Below, one piece after another: positions 26,785-37,199 of a stretch of 64,000 nt of DNA; positions within the stretch are counted from its first letter, which is position 1; each line of letters opens with the position of its first letter. Source of the stretch: DASSQJ01 sp963773655. Lineage in GTDB: Bacteria; Actinomycetota; Actinomycetes; Actinomycetales; Dermatophilaceae. The translations under genes were made by a program, and so were the position numbers. The notes under the pieces are model-generated. The model made no database searches. It had not been told where the DNA came from and saw nothing but the letters and a program-made list of their open reading frames with translations. The stretch lies in the NCBI GenBank assembly GCA_963773655.1, contig CAVZBX010000007.1:62001-126000 (forward strand), in the 5' to 3' direction.

Positions 26785-28794
26785 GTGTCTTCGCCCGGGC
26801 GCCTCGTCAAGCGCGTGCTCGTCGGTCGTGCCATGCGCAGCGACCGCCTCGGAGAGACCCTGCTGCCCAAGCGGATCGCGCTCCCGGTCTTCGCGAGCGA
26901 CGCGCTGTCCTCCGTCGCGTACGCGCCGGACGAGATCCTGCTGACGCTCGGCTTCGCCGGGGGCGCGCTCGCGCTCACCCACTCGTGGGAGATCGCGCTC
27001 GCCGTGGTCGTCGTCATGGCCGTCGTCATCATGAGCTACCGCCAGAACGTGCGGGCCTACCCGTCCGGAGGCGGCGACTACGAGGTCGCCAGCGTCAACA
27101 TCGGGCCGAAGGCCGGGGTCGGCGTGGCCAGCGCCCTGCTCGTCGACTACGTGCTCACGGTGGCGGTGTCGGTCTCGGCCGGTGTGCAGAACGCCGCGTC
27201 GGCGTTCACCGTCATCCGCGGGCACGAGGCCCTGGTGGCCGTGCTCATCATCGCCGGCCTCACCGCGATGAACCTGCGTGGGGTCCGCGAGTCCGGCACC
27301 GCGTTCGCGGTTCCCACCTACCTCTTCATGGTCACGGTGCTCGGCATGGCGGCCGTGGGCTTCTGGCGCGAGGCCACGGGCACCCTGCCGCTCGCGGAGA
27401 GCGCCGACCTCGAGCTGCTGCCCGAGCCGGGGTACGAGGCCGTCACCGGGCTCGCGCTCGGCTTCCTCTTCCTCCGGGCGTTCTCCTCCGGCTGCGCCGC
27501 GCTCACCGGGGTCGAGGCGATCAGCAACGGCGTGCCGGCGTTCCGCAAGCCGAAGGGGCGCAACGCCGCCACGACGCTGCTGCTCATGGGCACGATCAGC
27601 GTGACGATGCTGCTCTCGATGGTCCAGCTGGCCCGGGCCACGGGCATCAAGTACGCCGAGGACCCCCACCTGCAGCTGGCCCGCGACGGCGAGCTCGTGC
27701 CGGAGGACTACGTCCAGGACACCGTGATGGGGCAGGTCTCCAAGGCCGTGTTCGACGGCTTCGAGCCGGGCGTCGTCCTGGTCTCGGTGGTCACCGGGCT
27801 CATCCTCGTGCTCGCCGCCAACACCGCCTTCAACGGCTTCCCGGTGCTCGGCTCCATCCTCGCCCGCGACGGGTACCTGCCCCGCCAGCTGCACACCCGG
27901 GGCGACCGGCTCGCCTTCTCCAACGGCATCCTCATCCTCGCCGGGGCCGCCGCGTTCCTCGTCGTCGTCTACGACGCCAAGGTCACCAGCCTGATCCAGC
28001 TGTACATCGTCGGCGTCTTCGTCTCCTTCACGCTCTCCCAGATCGGGATGGTCCGGCACTGGAACCGGCACCTGCGCGTCGAGAAGAACGCCCAGGCCCG
28101 CACCCGGATGCTGCGCAGCCGGGTGATCAACGGGGTCGGGGCGACGATGTCGGGCATCGTGCTCGTCGTCGTGCTGCTCACCAAGTTCCTCCACGGCGCC
28201 GGCTTCGCCATCGCGGCCATGGCCGGGCTGTTCTTCCTCATGAACGCCATCCGCCGGCACTACGACCGCGTGAGCGAGGAGCTCGGGGTCGACGAGGCCG
28301 ACACCAGGCTGCGGATGCTGCCCTCACGGGTGCACGCCATCGTGCTCGTCGCCAAGATCCACAAGCCCACCCTGCGGGCGCTCGCGTACGCCCGCGCCAC
28401 CCGGCCCTCGATCCTCGAGGCCGTCACCGTCGACGTCGACCCCGAGGAGACCCGGGCGCTGCAGGCGGAGTGGGACCGGCGCGACATCCCGGTGCCGCTC
28501 AAGGCGCTCGACAGCCCGTACCGCGAGATCACCCGGCCGGTGCTCGACTACGTCCGCTCGATCCGCTCCGGCAACCCCCGCGACCTGATCGTCGTCTACA
28601 TCCCGCAGTACGTCGTCGGCCACTGGTGGGAGCAGCTGCTCCACAACCAGAGCGCCCTGCGGCTGCGGGCCCGGCTGCTCTTCACGCCCGGGGTCATGGT
28701 GTCCTCGGTCCCGTGGCGGCTGGCCTCGGCGGAGGGCGCCGAGGAGCGCTTCGAGGGGCCGGTGCCCGGCGACGTCCGCCGCGGCGACCTGTGA
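26785..28794 (+). CDS. APC-superfamily permease, KimA-like (probable potassium transporter)
   Basis: 669 residues. An N-terminal segment ends in LPKRIALPVFASDALSSVAYAPDEI, the KimA/YdaO signature. About twelve membrane helices (residues about 30-480) and a cytoplasmic C-terminal domain of about 190 residues follow. B. subtilis KimA is a high-affinity proton-coupled K+ transporter inhibited by c-di-AMP through its C-terminal domain (established). The mycobacterial counterpart is Rv2690c, beside ceoB/ceoC. The GTG at 26785 rather than 26776 was chosen because TAGAGT is seven bases upstream. Confidence 0.88.
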   Translation: MSSPGRLVKRVLVGRAMRSDRLGETLLPKRIALPVFASDALSSVAYAPDEILLTLGFAGGALALTHSWEIALAVVVVMAVVIMSYRQNVRAYPSGGGDYEVASVNIGPKAGVGVASALLVDYVLTVAVSVSAGVQNAASAFTVIRGHEALVAVLIIAGLTAMNLRGVRESGTAFAVPTYLFMVTVLGMAAVGFWREATGTLPLAESADLELLPEPGYEAVTGLALGFLFLRAFSSGCAALTGVEAISNGVPAFRKPKGRNAATTLLLMGTISVTMLLSMVQLARATGIKYAEDPHLQLARDGELVPEDYVQDTVMGQVSKAVFDGFEPGVVLVSVVTGLILVLAANTAFNGFPVLGSILARDGYLPRQLHTRGDRLAFSNGILILAGAAAFLVVVYDAKVTSLIQLYIVGVFVSFTLSQIGMVRHWNRHLRVEKNAQARTRMLRSRVINGVGATMSGIVLVVVLLTKFLHGAGFAIAAMAGLFFLMNAIRRHYDRVSEELGVDEADTRLRMLPSRVHAIVLVAKIHKPTLRALAYARATRPSILEAVTVDVDPEETRALQAEWDRRDIPVPLKALDSPYREITRPVLDYVRSIRSGNPRDLIVVYIPQYVVGHWWEQLLHNQSALRLRARLLFTPGVMVSSVPWRLASAEGAEERFEGPVPGDVRRGDL

Positions 28795-30125
28795 CCCCGC
28801 GCCCGGACGGCGCCCGGGACCGCGCCGGGCTGGCGGTCGGCGACGAGGTCGACGTCGACGTCACCGGTGTCGCGCACGGCGGTGTCGCCGTGGCACGGCA
28901 CGAGGGTCAGGTGCTGTTCGTGCGGCACACGCTGCCGGGGGAGCGGGTCCGGGCCCGGGTCGGTGAGGTCGGCTCCGGGGGCCGGTTCGTGCGGGCCGAC
29001 GCCGTCGACGTCCTCGAGGCCTCGGCCGACCGGGTCGAGCCGCCCTGCCCGTGGGCGGGGCCGGGGCGCTGCGGGGGGTGCGACCTCCAGCACGTCGCGC
29101 TGCCGCGGCAGCGTGCCCTCAAGGCGGACGTGGTGCGCGAGCAGCTGCAGCGGCTGGCCGGGCTCGACGTCGAGGTCGAGGTGGAGGCGGTGCCCGGCGA
29201 CGAGGACGGCCTGCGCTGGCGCACCCGCGTGGAGTTCGCCGTCGACGCCGAGGGCCGGGCGGGCCTGCGGCGGCACCGCTCCCACGAGGTCGTGCCCGTC
29301 GACCGGTGCCGGATCGCGACCGCCGGCGTGGACGCGCTCGGGGTCACCGGGCGGTCCTGGCCGGGGTCGGAGGCGGTCGACGCGGTGGCCCCCTCGGTGG
29401 GGGAGCCGGTCGCCGTGGCCGTGCCGGCCGAGGAGGTCCCGGAGGTCACCGAGCGGGTGGAGGCGGCGTGGCGCACCCCGGACGGGCGGGAGCAGGCGTT
29501 CCGGCGTGAGTTCACCCTCTCCGCCCGCGGGTTCTGGCAGGTGCACCCGGGGGCGGCAAGGACCTTCCTCGCGGCCGTGATGGAGGGCCTCCGCGCCCGG
29601 CCGGGGGAGCGGGCCCTTGACCTCTACGGCGGCAGGGGACTCTTCGCCGCGGCCCTGGCGGAGGCGGTGGGCCCGGGGGGCCAGGTCGTGCTCGTCGAGG
29701 CCGACGCCGAGGCGAGCGACCGGGCGCGGGCCGACCTCGGCGGGGCGGGGAACGTCGCCGTCCTGCAGGCCCGGGTCGACGACGCGTTCGGGGTGGAGCG
29801 AGCCGCGCGCAGGGGCCCGAGCCGCCGGCGTCGGCGGGGTGCCGCCCGATCGCCACTGCTGCCGGAACAGGCGGACGTCGTGGTCCTCGACCCGCCACGC
29901 ACGGGCGCCGGCGTCGGGGTCTGCCGGGCCGTCGCTGCCCTGCGCCCGCGCGGGATCGCCTACGTCGCGTGCGACCCGGCCGCCCTCGCGCGCGACACCC
30001 GCGCCCTGCTCGACGCCGGGTACCGGCTGGACCGGCTGCGCGCCTTCGACGCCTTCCCGATGACCCACCACGTCGAGTGCGTCGCCCTCTTCGTCCCCGA
30101 CGAGGAGGGGCATGGGCTGGCGTGA
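28791..30125 (+). CDS. TRAM-domain class I SAM-dependent RNA methyltransferase (TrmA/RlmD family)
   Basis: 444 residues. An N-terminal TRAM beta-barrel (about 12-74) and an iron-sulfur cysteine set (Cys86, Cys94, Cys97, in PGRCGGCDLQH) are followed by the Rossmann methyltransferase core (LDLYGGRGLFAAAL). The catalytic region includes VVLDPPRTGAG and AYVACDPAALARD. It makes 5-methyluridine in tRNA or rRNA. An Arg-rich insertion (about residues 337-360) interrupts the core and is unusual. The GTG overlaps the permease stop as GTGA. Counterpart of mycobacterial Rv2689c. Confidence 0.92.
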   Translation: MTPRPDGARDRAGLAVGDEVDVDVTGVAHGGVAVARHEGQVLFVRHTLPGERVRARVGEVGSGGRFVRADAVDVLEASADRVEPPCPWAGPGRCGGCDLQHVALPRQRALKADVVREQLQRLAGLDVEVEVEAVPGDEDGLRWRTRVEFAVDAEGRAGLRRHRSHEVVPVDRCRIATAGVDALGVTGRSWPGSEAVDAVAPSVGEPVAVAVPAEEVPEVTERVEAAWRTPDGREQAFRREFTLSARGFWQVHPGAARTFLAAVMEGLRARPGERALDLYGGRGLFAAALAEAVGPGGQVVLVEADAEASDRARADLGGAGNVAVLQARVDDAFGVERAARRGPSRRRRRGAARSPLLPEQADVVVLDPPRTGAGVGVCRAVAALRPRGIAYVACDPAALARDTRALLDAGYRLDRLRAFDAFPMTHHVECVALFVPDEEGHGLA

Positions 30126-30954
30126 GGTCGACCGGGGCACCCGTCTGTTCTGGGCCCGGGTCGGCCGGCCGGTGCACCTCGAGCAGCACCCGTGGCTGGA
30201 CGCGCCGATGAACGGCCCGGGCCCCGTCGGCGACCGGTGGCTCGCCGATGCCGCCGACCGGGTCGGCGGGCACGTCGTCGTCGACGACCCCGGAGCAGGC
30301 CTGTTGCCCGACCTCGGTGTCCTGGACGGCCCGTCGTTCTCGGCCGCGCAGCTGCACCCGCTGGTCCGGGACTTCTACGAGGGGACCGCGGCCTGGCGGA
30401 TGGAGGCGTGGTCGCAGTGGTCGCCGCTGCTGGCGCCCGGTGGCGCCCTCGTCGCGTGGGCCTTCGGACGCCGGGTGCAACAGCTCGCCGTCCCGGTGCG
30501 GCCCCTCGACGTCTCCCGCGGCATCGACAGCCGTGTGCTTCCGGTCGTCGACCCGGGCGGCACCCAGGTCTGGGCCGGGTGGTTGCGCCGGTTGCGGGCC
30601 ACGGATGACGTGCTGTTCAGCGGTGCGTACCGGTCCTCCCGGCTACCGCGGTCCGACGGTCCGTGCGTGCACGTCGCGTTCCCGCTCGAGGAGGGGAACG
30701 TCCAGGTCTTCCTCACGCCGACGGCGCGCGCCGACGGTGCCCTGGTCCTGGACTCGGGCCCGGGTGGGTTCGGGCAGCCCGGCGCCTATGTCGTGGTGCG
30801 CGACGGCCGTGGACGGAGCCACGCCGCCCGGCCACCGCTCCACGAGCGGTTCGTCGTGTTCGTCGACGAGGAGGGAGTGCTGCGGACCGACCACGAGCTG
30901 CGGCTCGGGCGGGTGCCGGCGATGCGCCTGCACTACCGGATGAGTCGTCCCTGA
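30112..30954 (+). CDS. Conserved hypothetical protein, 280 residues
   Basis: Not recognised by function. No signal peptide or membrane segment. Aromatic-rich sequence with WREVDRGTRLFWARVGRP near the start, a central HPLVRDFYEGTAAWRMEAWSQW, and FSGAYRSSRLP; it looks like a soluble beta-rich fold. The ATG at 30112 overlaps the methyltransferase end by 14 bases, directly after GAGGAGG, so the two are co-translated. Codon use matches the neighbours. Similar proteins exist in other actinobacteria as far as I recall, without a known role. Confidence 0.8.
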   Translation: MGWREVDRGTRLFWARVGRPVHLEQHPWLDAPMNGPGPVGDRWLADAADRVGGHVVVDDPGAGLLPDLGVLDGPSFSAAQLHPLVRDFYEGTAAWRMEAWSQWSPLLAPGGALVAWAFGRRVQQLAVPVRPLDVSRGIDSRVLPVVDPGGTQVWAGWLRRLRATDDVLFSGAYRSSRLPRSDGPCVHVAFPLEEGNVQVFLTPTARADGALVLDSGPGGFGQPGAYVVVRDGRGRSHAARPPLHERFVVFVDEEGVLRTDHELRLGRVPAMRLHYRMSRP

Positions 30955-31096
30955 GCACTCTGGATCAGCGGGTTGTCCGGATTCCGGCGACCAGTGGCGG
31001 AGGTCGGCGTCGGACGCCGCGGCCCGCACGCAGCCGGGCCCGCCACGCCGGCCCGCTGCGGCATAGGCTCGACCGGGACAGGCCGGTGTGGTTAGA

Positions 31097-31129
31097 TATC
31101 TTGACATCAAGATAAATCACCATCACCGT
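31097..31129 (+). promoter_or_regulatory. acnA promoter with an 8+2+8 palindromic operator over the -35 box
   Basis: TATCTTGA-CA-TCAAGATA (31097-31114) is a perfect inverted repeat. It contains TTGACA (31101-31106), which with a 17-bp spacer pairs with CACCGT (31124-31129) as a -10. A bound repressor would block the -35. The TCTTGA/TCAAGA arms resemble MarR-family operators; the regulator is not in this window. The rest of 30955-31156 shows nothing else. Confidence 0.65.
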
Positions 31130-31156
31130 CGCGACATCGCAACGAAGGGAGACGCG

Positions 31157-33943
<2,787 letters not shown>

Positions 33944-33988
33944 GCCCCACCTCGACGGGTGTCCGCGGCCACGGCCGGGGGCCTATGA

Positions 33989-34004
33989 TCGAACACGTGT
34001 TCGA
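33989..34004 (+). promoter_or_regulatory. LexA (SOS) box overlapping the start codon of the next gene
   Basis: TCGAACACGTGTTCGA is a perfect 16-bp palindrome and an exact match to the actinobacterial/Gram-positive LexA consensus TCGAAC-N4-GTTCGA. It begins at the last base of a TATGAT -10 box (33984-33989) and covers the GTG start at 33997, so LexA binding would block initiation directly. Confidence 0.85.
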
Positions 34005-34452
34005 GTCACGGGCTGTCGCCGGGCCCCCGGTGCGTGCCCCCACCCCGGCCGCGCCCGTGCGGCGGCGTTCCTCCGCGGGCGCCACCGGCGCGGGCGGGCC
34101 GCCGGGGTGGCCGCAGGGCGTCCCGCCGCCCGGCGAGCGGGGCTGGGACCTGCGCGCCCACGCCTGGCTGCTCGACCACTGCCCGCCGGACTACCGGATG
34201 TACGCGGGCTGGCGGCGCCATCCGGTGGCGCTGGCCTGGTTGGCGGTCCGCCACCTCGACGCCCAGCTCGAGGCGATGCGCACGGCGTACCGGGAGGTCC
34301 GCGTCGAGCTCGTCGACGACGTCGGTCCCGAGGGGGTCACCCAGGTGCTCGCCGACCTCGAGTGCGAGGGGGTGCGGCTGGTCGCGGCCCGCCGCGCCGC
34401 CGGGCTGCTCCTCGACGCCCTGCGCGGGCTGGAGTTCGTCCCCCGCCTCTGA
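33997..34452 (+). CDS. LexA-regulated protein of unknown function
   Basis: 151 residues. A Pro/Ala/Arg-rich N-terminus (about 1-50) looks disordered. A compact helical domain follows: WDLRAHAWLLDHCPPDYR, then GWRRHPVALAWLAVRHLDAQ, a coiled-coil-like helix, and GVRLVAARRAAGLLLDAL. I do not recognise a catalytic motif or membrane segment. The start is GTG 33997, seven bases after TATGAT and inside a perfect SOS box; the ATG at 33985 lies within the -10 and is unlikely. DNA damage should induce it, so a repair or checkpoint role is a reasonable inference. Convergent with cbiX. Confidence 0.75.
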   Translation: MFESRAVAGPPVRAPTPAAPVRRRSSAGATGAGGPPGWPQGVPPPGERGWDLRAHAWLLDHCPPDYRMYAGWRRHPVALAWLAVRHLDAQLEAMRTAYREVRVELVDDVGPEGVTQVLADLECEGVRLVAARRAAGLLLDALRGLEFVPRL

Positions 34453-34487
34453 CCCGGGGCCGGCCGCCCGCGGCGGACGACCCCGGC

Positions 34488-35219
34488 TCAGCCGGCGGCG
34501 GCCGCGGCCGCCGCGCGGTACCGCGCCGCGACGAGACCGACCGGACCCGGATGCGCGCCGATCGGCGCGGTGGCCGGCACGTCGTCCCGTCGTGCCGCGG
34601 CGAGCAGCCGGTCCTGGAACAGGCCCGGCGCCAGCAGGTAGGAGGCGAGCACCACCGACCCGCCGTCCGAGGCCCGGCGCGCCTCGCCGACCGCCTCGTC
34701 GACCCCGGTGCCGGGGCCGCTGAGGAACGCGGTGACCACGGGCACCCCGAGCCGCTGCCCGAGCGCGAGCCCGGCCAGTCGGGCCTGGGCCCGCGCCCGC
34801 GGCCGGCTCGAGCCCGCCGCGGCGAGCACCACGGCGCCGACCGGTCCGTCCGCCGCCTCCTGCACCCGGTCGGCGAGGGCGGCGACGACCGGCGGCTCCG
34901 GTCCGAGCGCGGCAGTCAGCGACAGCCCGCGGTGGGAGTCGGCCAGCGCCGGGAGGTCGACCTCGACGTGGTGACCGTCCCCGAGGAGGAACGGGACGAC
35001 CACACCGCGGTCCAGGTGCTCGACGACCTCGGCCACCGGGGCCGGGCCCGGGCCGAGGTGGGCGAGCACGACCGGTGTGGTGACCACGCGGTCCGCCACC
35101 GCGCCCCGCACCACCTCCAGGGCCGCCTGGCCGACGGGGTCGTGGGTCCCGTGGGCGAGGAGGACGAGGGGCGGCGGCCCCGCCCCCTCGACGTCACGCA
35201 CCGCCCGGCCGGCGGTCAT
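34488..35219 (-). CDS. Sirohydrochlorin chelatase, CbiX/SirB type
   Basis: 243 residues with two CbiX-like halves. The first begins PPLVLLAHGTHDPVG with the chelating histidine, and has VVVPFLLGDGHHVEVD. The second has VVLAAAGSSRPRARAQ and VLASYLLAPGLFQDRL. It inserts Fe2+ into sirohydrochlorin for sirohaem. The ATG overlaps the cysG stop (ATGA). Last gene of the sulfite-reductase operon, equivalent in position to che1 of the mycobacterial sirA-cysH-che1 operon. Confidence 0.88.
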   Translation of the reverse strand: MTAGRAVRDVEGAGPPPLVLLAHGTHDPVGQAALEVVRGAVADRVVTTPVVLAHLGPGPAPVAEVVEHLDRGVVVPFLLGDGHHVEVDLPALADSHRGLSLTAALGPEPPVVAALADRVQEAADGPVGAVVLAAAGSSRPRARAQARLAGLALGQRLGVPVVTAFLSGPGTGVDEAVGEARRASDGGSVVLASYLLAPGLFQDRLLAAARRDDVPATAPIGAHPGPVGLVAARYRAAAAAAAG

Positions 35220-36457
35220 GCTGCGCCGGCGGCCGCGGCAGGGGCGGTCCCGCCGGCTGCCCACGCCGGGGAGACCCGCACGACGTCGCCGACGACGACG
35301 ACCGCCGGGTTCTCCACCTTCGCGGCCTCGGCCAGGTCGGCGATGTCGGCAAGGGTGCCGACCGTCGTGCGCTGGGTCGGCAGCCAGCCTCGCTCGACGA
35401 CGGCGACGGGGCAGCCGGGGGAGCGCCCGGCCGCGAGCAGGGCCTGCGCCGAGCGCCGGAGGGTGGCCACCCCCATGAGCAGGACCAGCGTGTGGTCGGA
35501 CCGTGGCGGCAGCGAGGGCAGCTCCTCGTGGCCGGTGACGACGGTGAACCCGCGGCTCGCGCCCCGGTGCGTCACCGGGATGCCGGCCGCGGCGGGCACG
35601 CTGACGGCACTGGTGACGCCGGGCACGACCTCGACCGGCACGCCCCGCTCCTCGCAGGCGAGCCGCTCCTCGCCGCCGCGGCCGAAGACGTAGGGGTCGC
35701 CCCCCTTGAGCCGCACCACGGCCTGCCCGGCGAGCGCCTCCTCGACGAGGAGGTCGCAGATGCGCTCCTGCGGCATCGCGTGTCGGCCGGGGGCCTTGCC
35801 CACGTCGACCACGCGCACCTGCGCGGGGAGCGCCTCGACGACGTCGCGCGGAGCGAGCCGGTCGACGACGACGACGTCGGCGGCGGCGAGCAGCTCGTGG
35901 CCGCGCGCGGTGAGCAGGCGACCGTCGCCGGGCCCGCCGCCCACGAGCGCCACCCAGCCGGTGCCGGTGCGGGGCCGGCGCCGGCGCAGATCGACCCCGC
36001 CGCCCGTCAGCGTCGTGGCGAGTGCGCGGGAGGCGTCGCGGGCGAGCAGCGGGTCGCCGTCGGCGTGCACCGCGACCGTCACCGTGCCGTCCGGGGTGGC
36101 GACGCGCGAGCGGGCGAGCACCGCGACGGCGGTGGCGGCGCCGTCGGTGGCGTCGACGCACCAGACCCGGCGTGCCTCGGCGTCCTCGCGGACCGCCCGG
36201 TCGACGAGGAGGTCGCCGGTGGCGGTGTGCACCAGCCAGGCGCCGTCGAGGTCGTCCGGCCCGGCGTACTCGCGCTCGGACCACAACACCTGACCCGAGC
36301 CGACGAGGGCGGCGAGGTCCTCGCACACCCACGGTGCGACGACGTGGACGAGGGCGCCCTCCGCGACGAACGCCGCGACCCGCCGTGCGGACACCGGGCC
36401 GCCGCCCACCGCGAGCACCCGCCGGCCGTGGAGGTCGACGGCCAACGGGAGGCTCAC
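35216..36457 (-). CDS. cysG: Sirohaem synthase: precorrin-2 dehydrogenase fused to uroporphyrinogen-III C-methyltransferase
   Basis: 413 residues. The N-terminal Rossmann domain (about 1-150, VLAVGGGPVSARRVAAFVAEGA) is the NAD-dependent precorrin-2 oxidase. The SUMT domain (about 160-405) has VALVGGGPGDGRLLTARG, VRLKGGDPYVFGRGGEE and a conserved VPGVTSAVSVPAAAGIPVTHRG. The two activities make sirohydrochlorin from uroporphyrinogen III. The GTG at 36457 has GGAGAGGAGG upstream, 22 bp after cysH ends. The downstream CbiX duplicates the iron-insertion step. Confidence 0.93.
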   Translation of the reverse strand: MSLPLAVDLHGRRVLAVGGGPVSARRVAAFVAEGALVHVVAPWVCEDLAALVGSGQVLWSEREYAGPDDLDGAWLVHTATGDLLVDRAVREDAEARRVWCVDATDGAATAVAVLARSRVATPDGTVTVAVHADGDPLLARDASRALATTLTGGGVDLRRRRPRTGTGWVALVGGGPGDGRLLTARGHELLAAADVVVVDRLAPRDVVEALPAQVRVVDVGKAPGRHAMPQERICDLLVEEALAGQAVVRLKGGDPYVFGRGGEERLACEERGVPVEVVPGVTSAVSVPAAAGIPVTHRGASRGFTVVTGHEELPSLPPRSDHTLVLLMGVATLRRSAQALLAAGRSPGCPVAVVERGWLPTQRTTVGTLADIADLAEAAKVENPAVVVVGDVVRVSPAWAAGGTAPAAAAGAA

Positions 36458-36479
36458 GAGGCCTCCTCTCCCGGCGGGT

Positions 36480-37199
36480 TCACGCGTGGATCCCGCACTC
36501 GGTCTTGGTGAAACCGGCCCAGCGGCCGGATCGGGGGTCGGCGCCCGGTGCCACCCGGGCCGTGCACGGCTCGCACCCGATGGACGGGTACCCGTCGGCG
36601 AGGAGGAGGTTGACGGGGACATGATGGGTGGTGGCGTAGCCGAGGTGCTCGTCGGCCGTCCACGCGGCGAGCGGGTTGACCTTGACCAGGCCGTGGGCCT
36701 CGTCGAAGGTGACGACGGGGGTGTCGGCGCGGGTGGGGCCCTCCTCGCGGCGTACCCCGGTGAGCCAGCACTCGTAGCCCGCGAGCACCTCGCGCAGCGG
36801 CTCCACCTTGCGCATCCGGCAGCACGCGGCGGGATCGCGGTCGTGCAGGCGTGGGCCGAACTCGGCGTCCTGCTCCGCGACGCCGAGCCGGGGCCGGACG
36901 TCGACGACGGTGACCGGCAGGGTGTGGGCCACCGCGTCGCGGGTGCCGTACGTCTCGGCGAAGTGGTAGCCCGTGTCGAGGAAGAGGACGTCGACGCCAG
37001 GGGCGTGCCGGGACACGAGGTGGGGCACGACGGCGTCGGCCATCGAGCACGCCACCGCGAGCGTGCCCGGGAAGGTGCGCGCCGCCCAGGCGGCGACCTC
37101 GTCGGCGACCTCGTCGGCGGCCGCCCCGGCGACGTGCCGGGCTCCCTGTTCGGCGAGCGCGCGCAGCTCGTCGGTCCGTCGCCGGGTGGTGGTGGTCAT
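36480..37199 (-). CDS. cysH: Assimilatory adenylyl-sulfate (APS) reductase CysH
   Basis: 239 residues. Reduces activated sulfate to sulfite using thioredoxin. PP-loop features include LAVACSMADAVVPHL and FLDTGYHFAETY. Two iron-sulfur cysteine pairs (ACCRMRKVEPL and GCEPCT) and the catalytic ECGIH tail are present. The CC...CxxC set marks the [4Fe-4S] APS-reducing type rather than the E. coli PAPS type. The ATG overlaps the sulfite reductase stop (ATGA). ATP sulfurylase genes are not in the window. Confidence 0.94.
   Translation of the reverse strand: MTTTTRRRTDELRALAEQGARHVAGAAADEVADEVAAWAARTFPGTLAVACSMADAVVPHLVSRHAPGVDVLFLDTGYHFAETYGTRDAVAHTLPVTVVDVRPRLGVAEQDAEFGPRLHDRDPAACCRMRKVEPLREVLAGYECWLTGVRREEGPTRADTPVVTFDEAHGLVKVNPLAAWTADEHLGYATTHHVPVNLLLADGYPSIGCEPCTARVAPGADPRSGRWAGFTKTECGIHA

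Noticed and set aside
33985..33996. ATG at 33985 as start of the LexA-boxed gene
   Set aside because: It lies inside the TATGAT -10 box, so it would be upstream of the predicted transcript; GTG 33997 fits.
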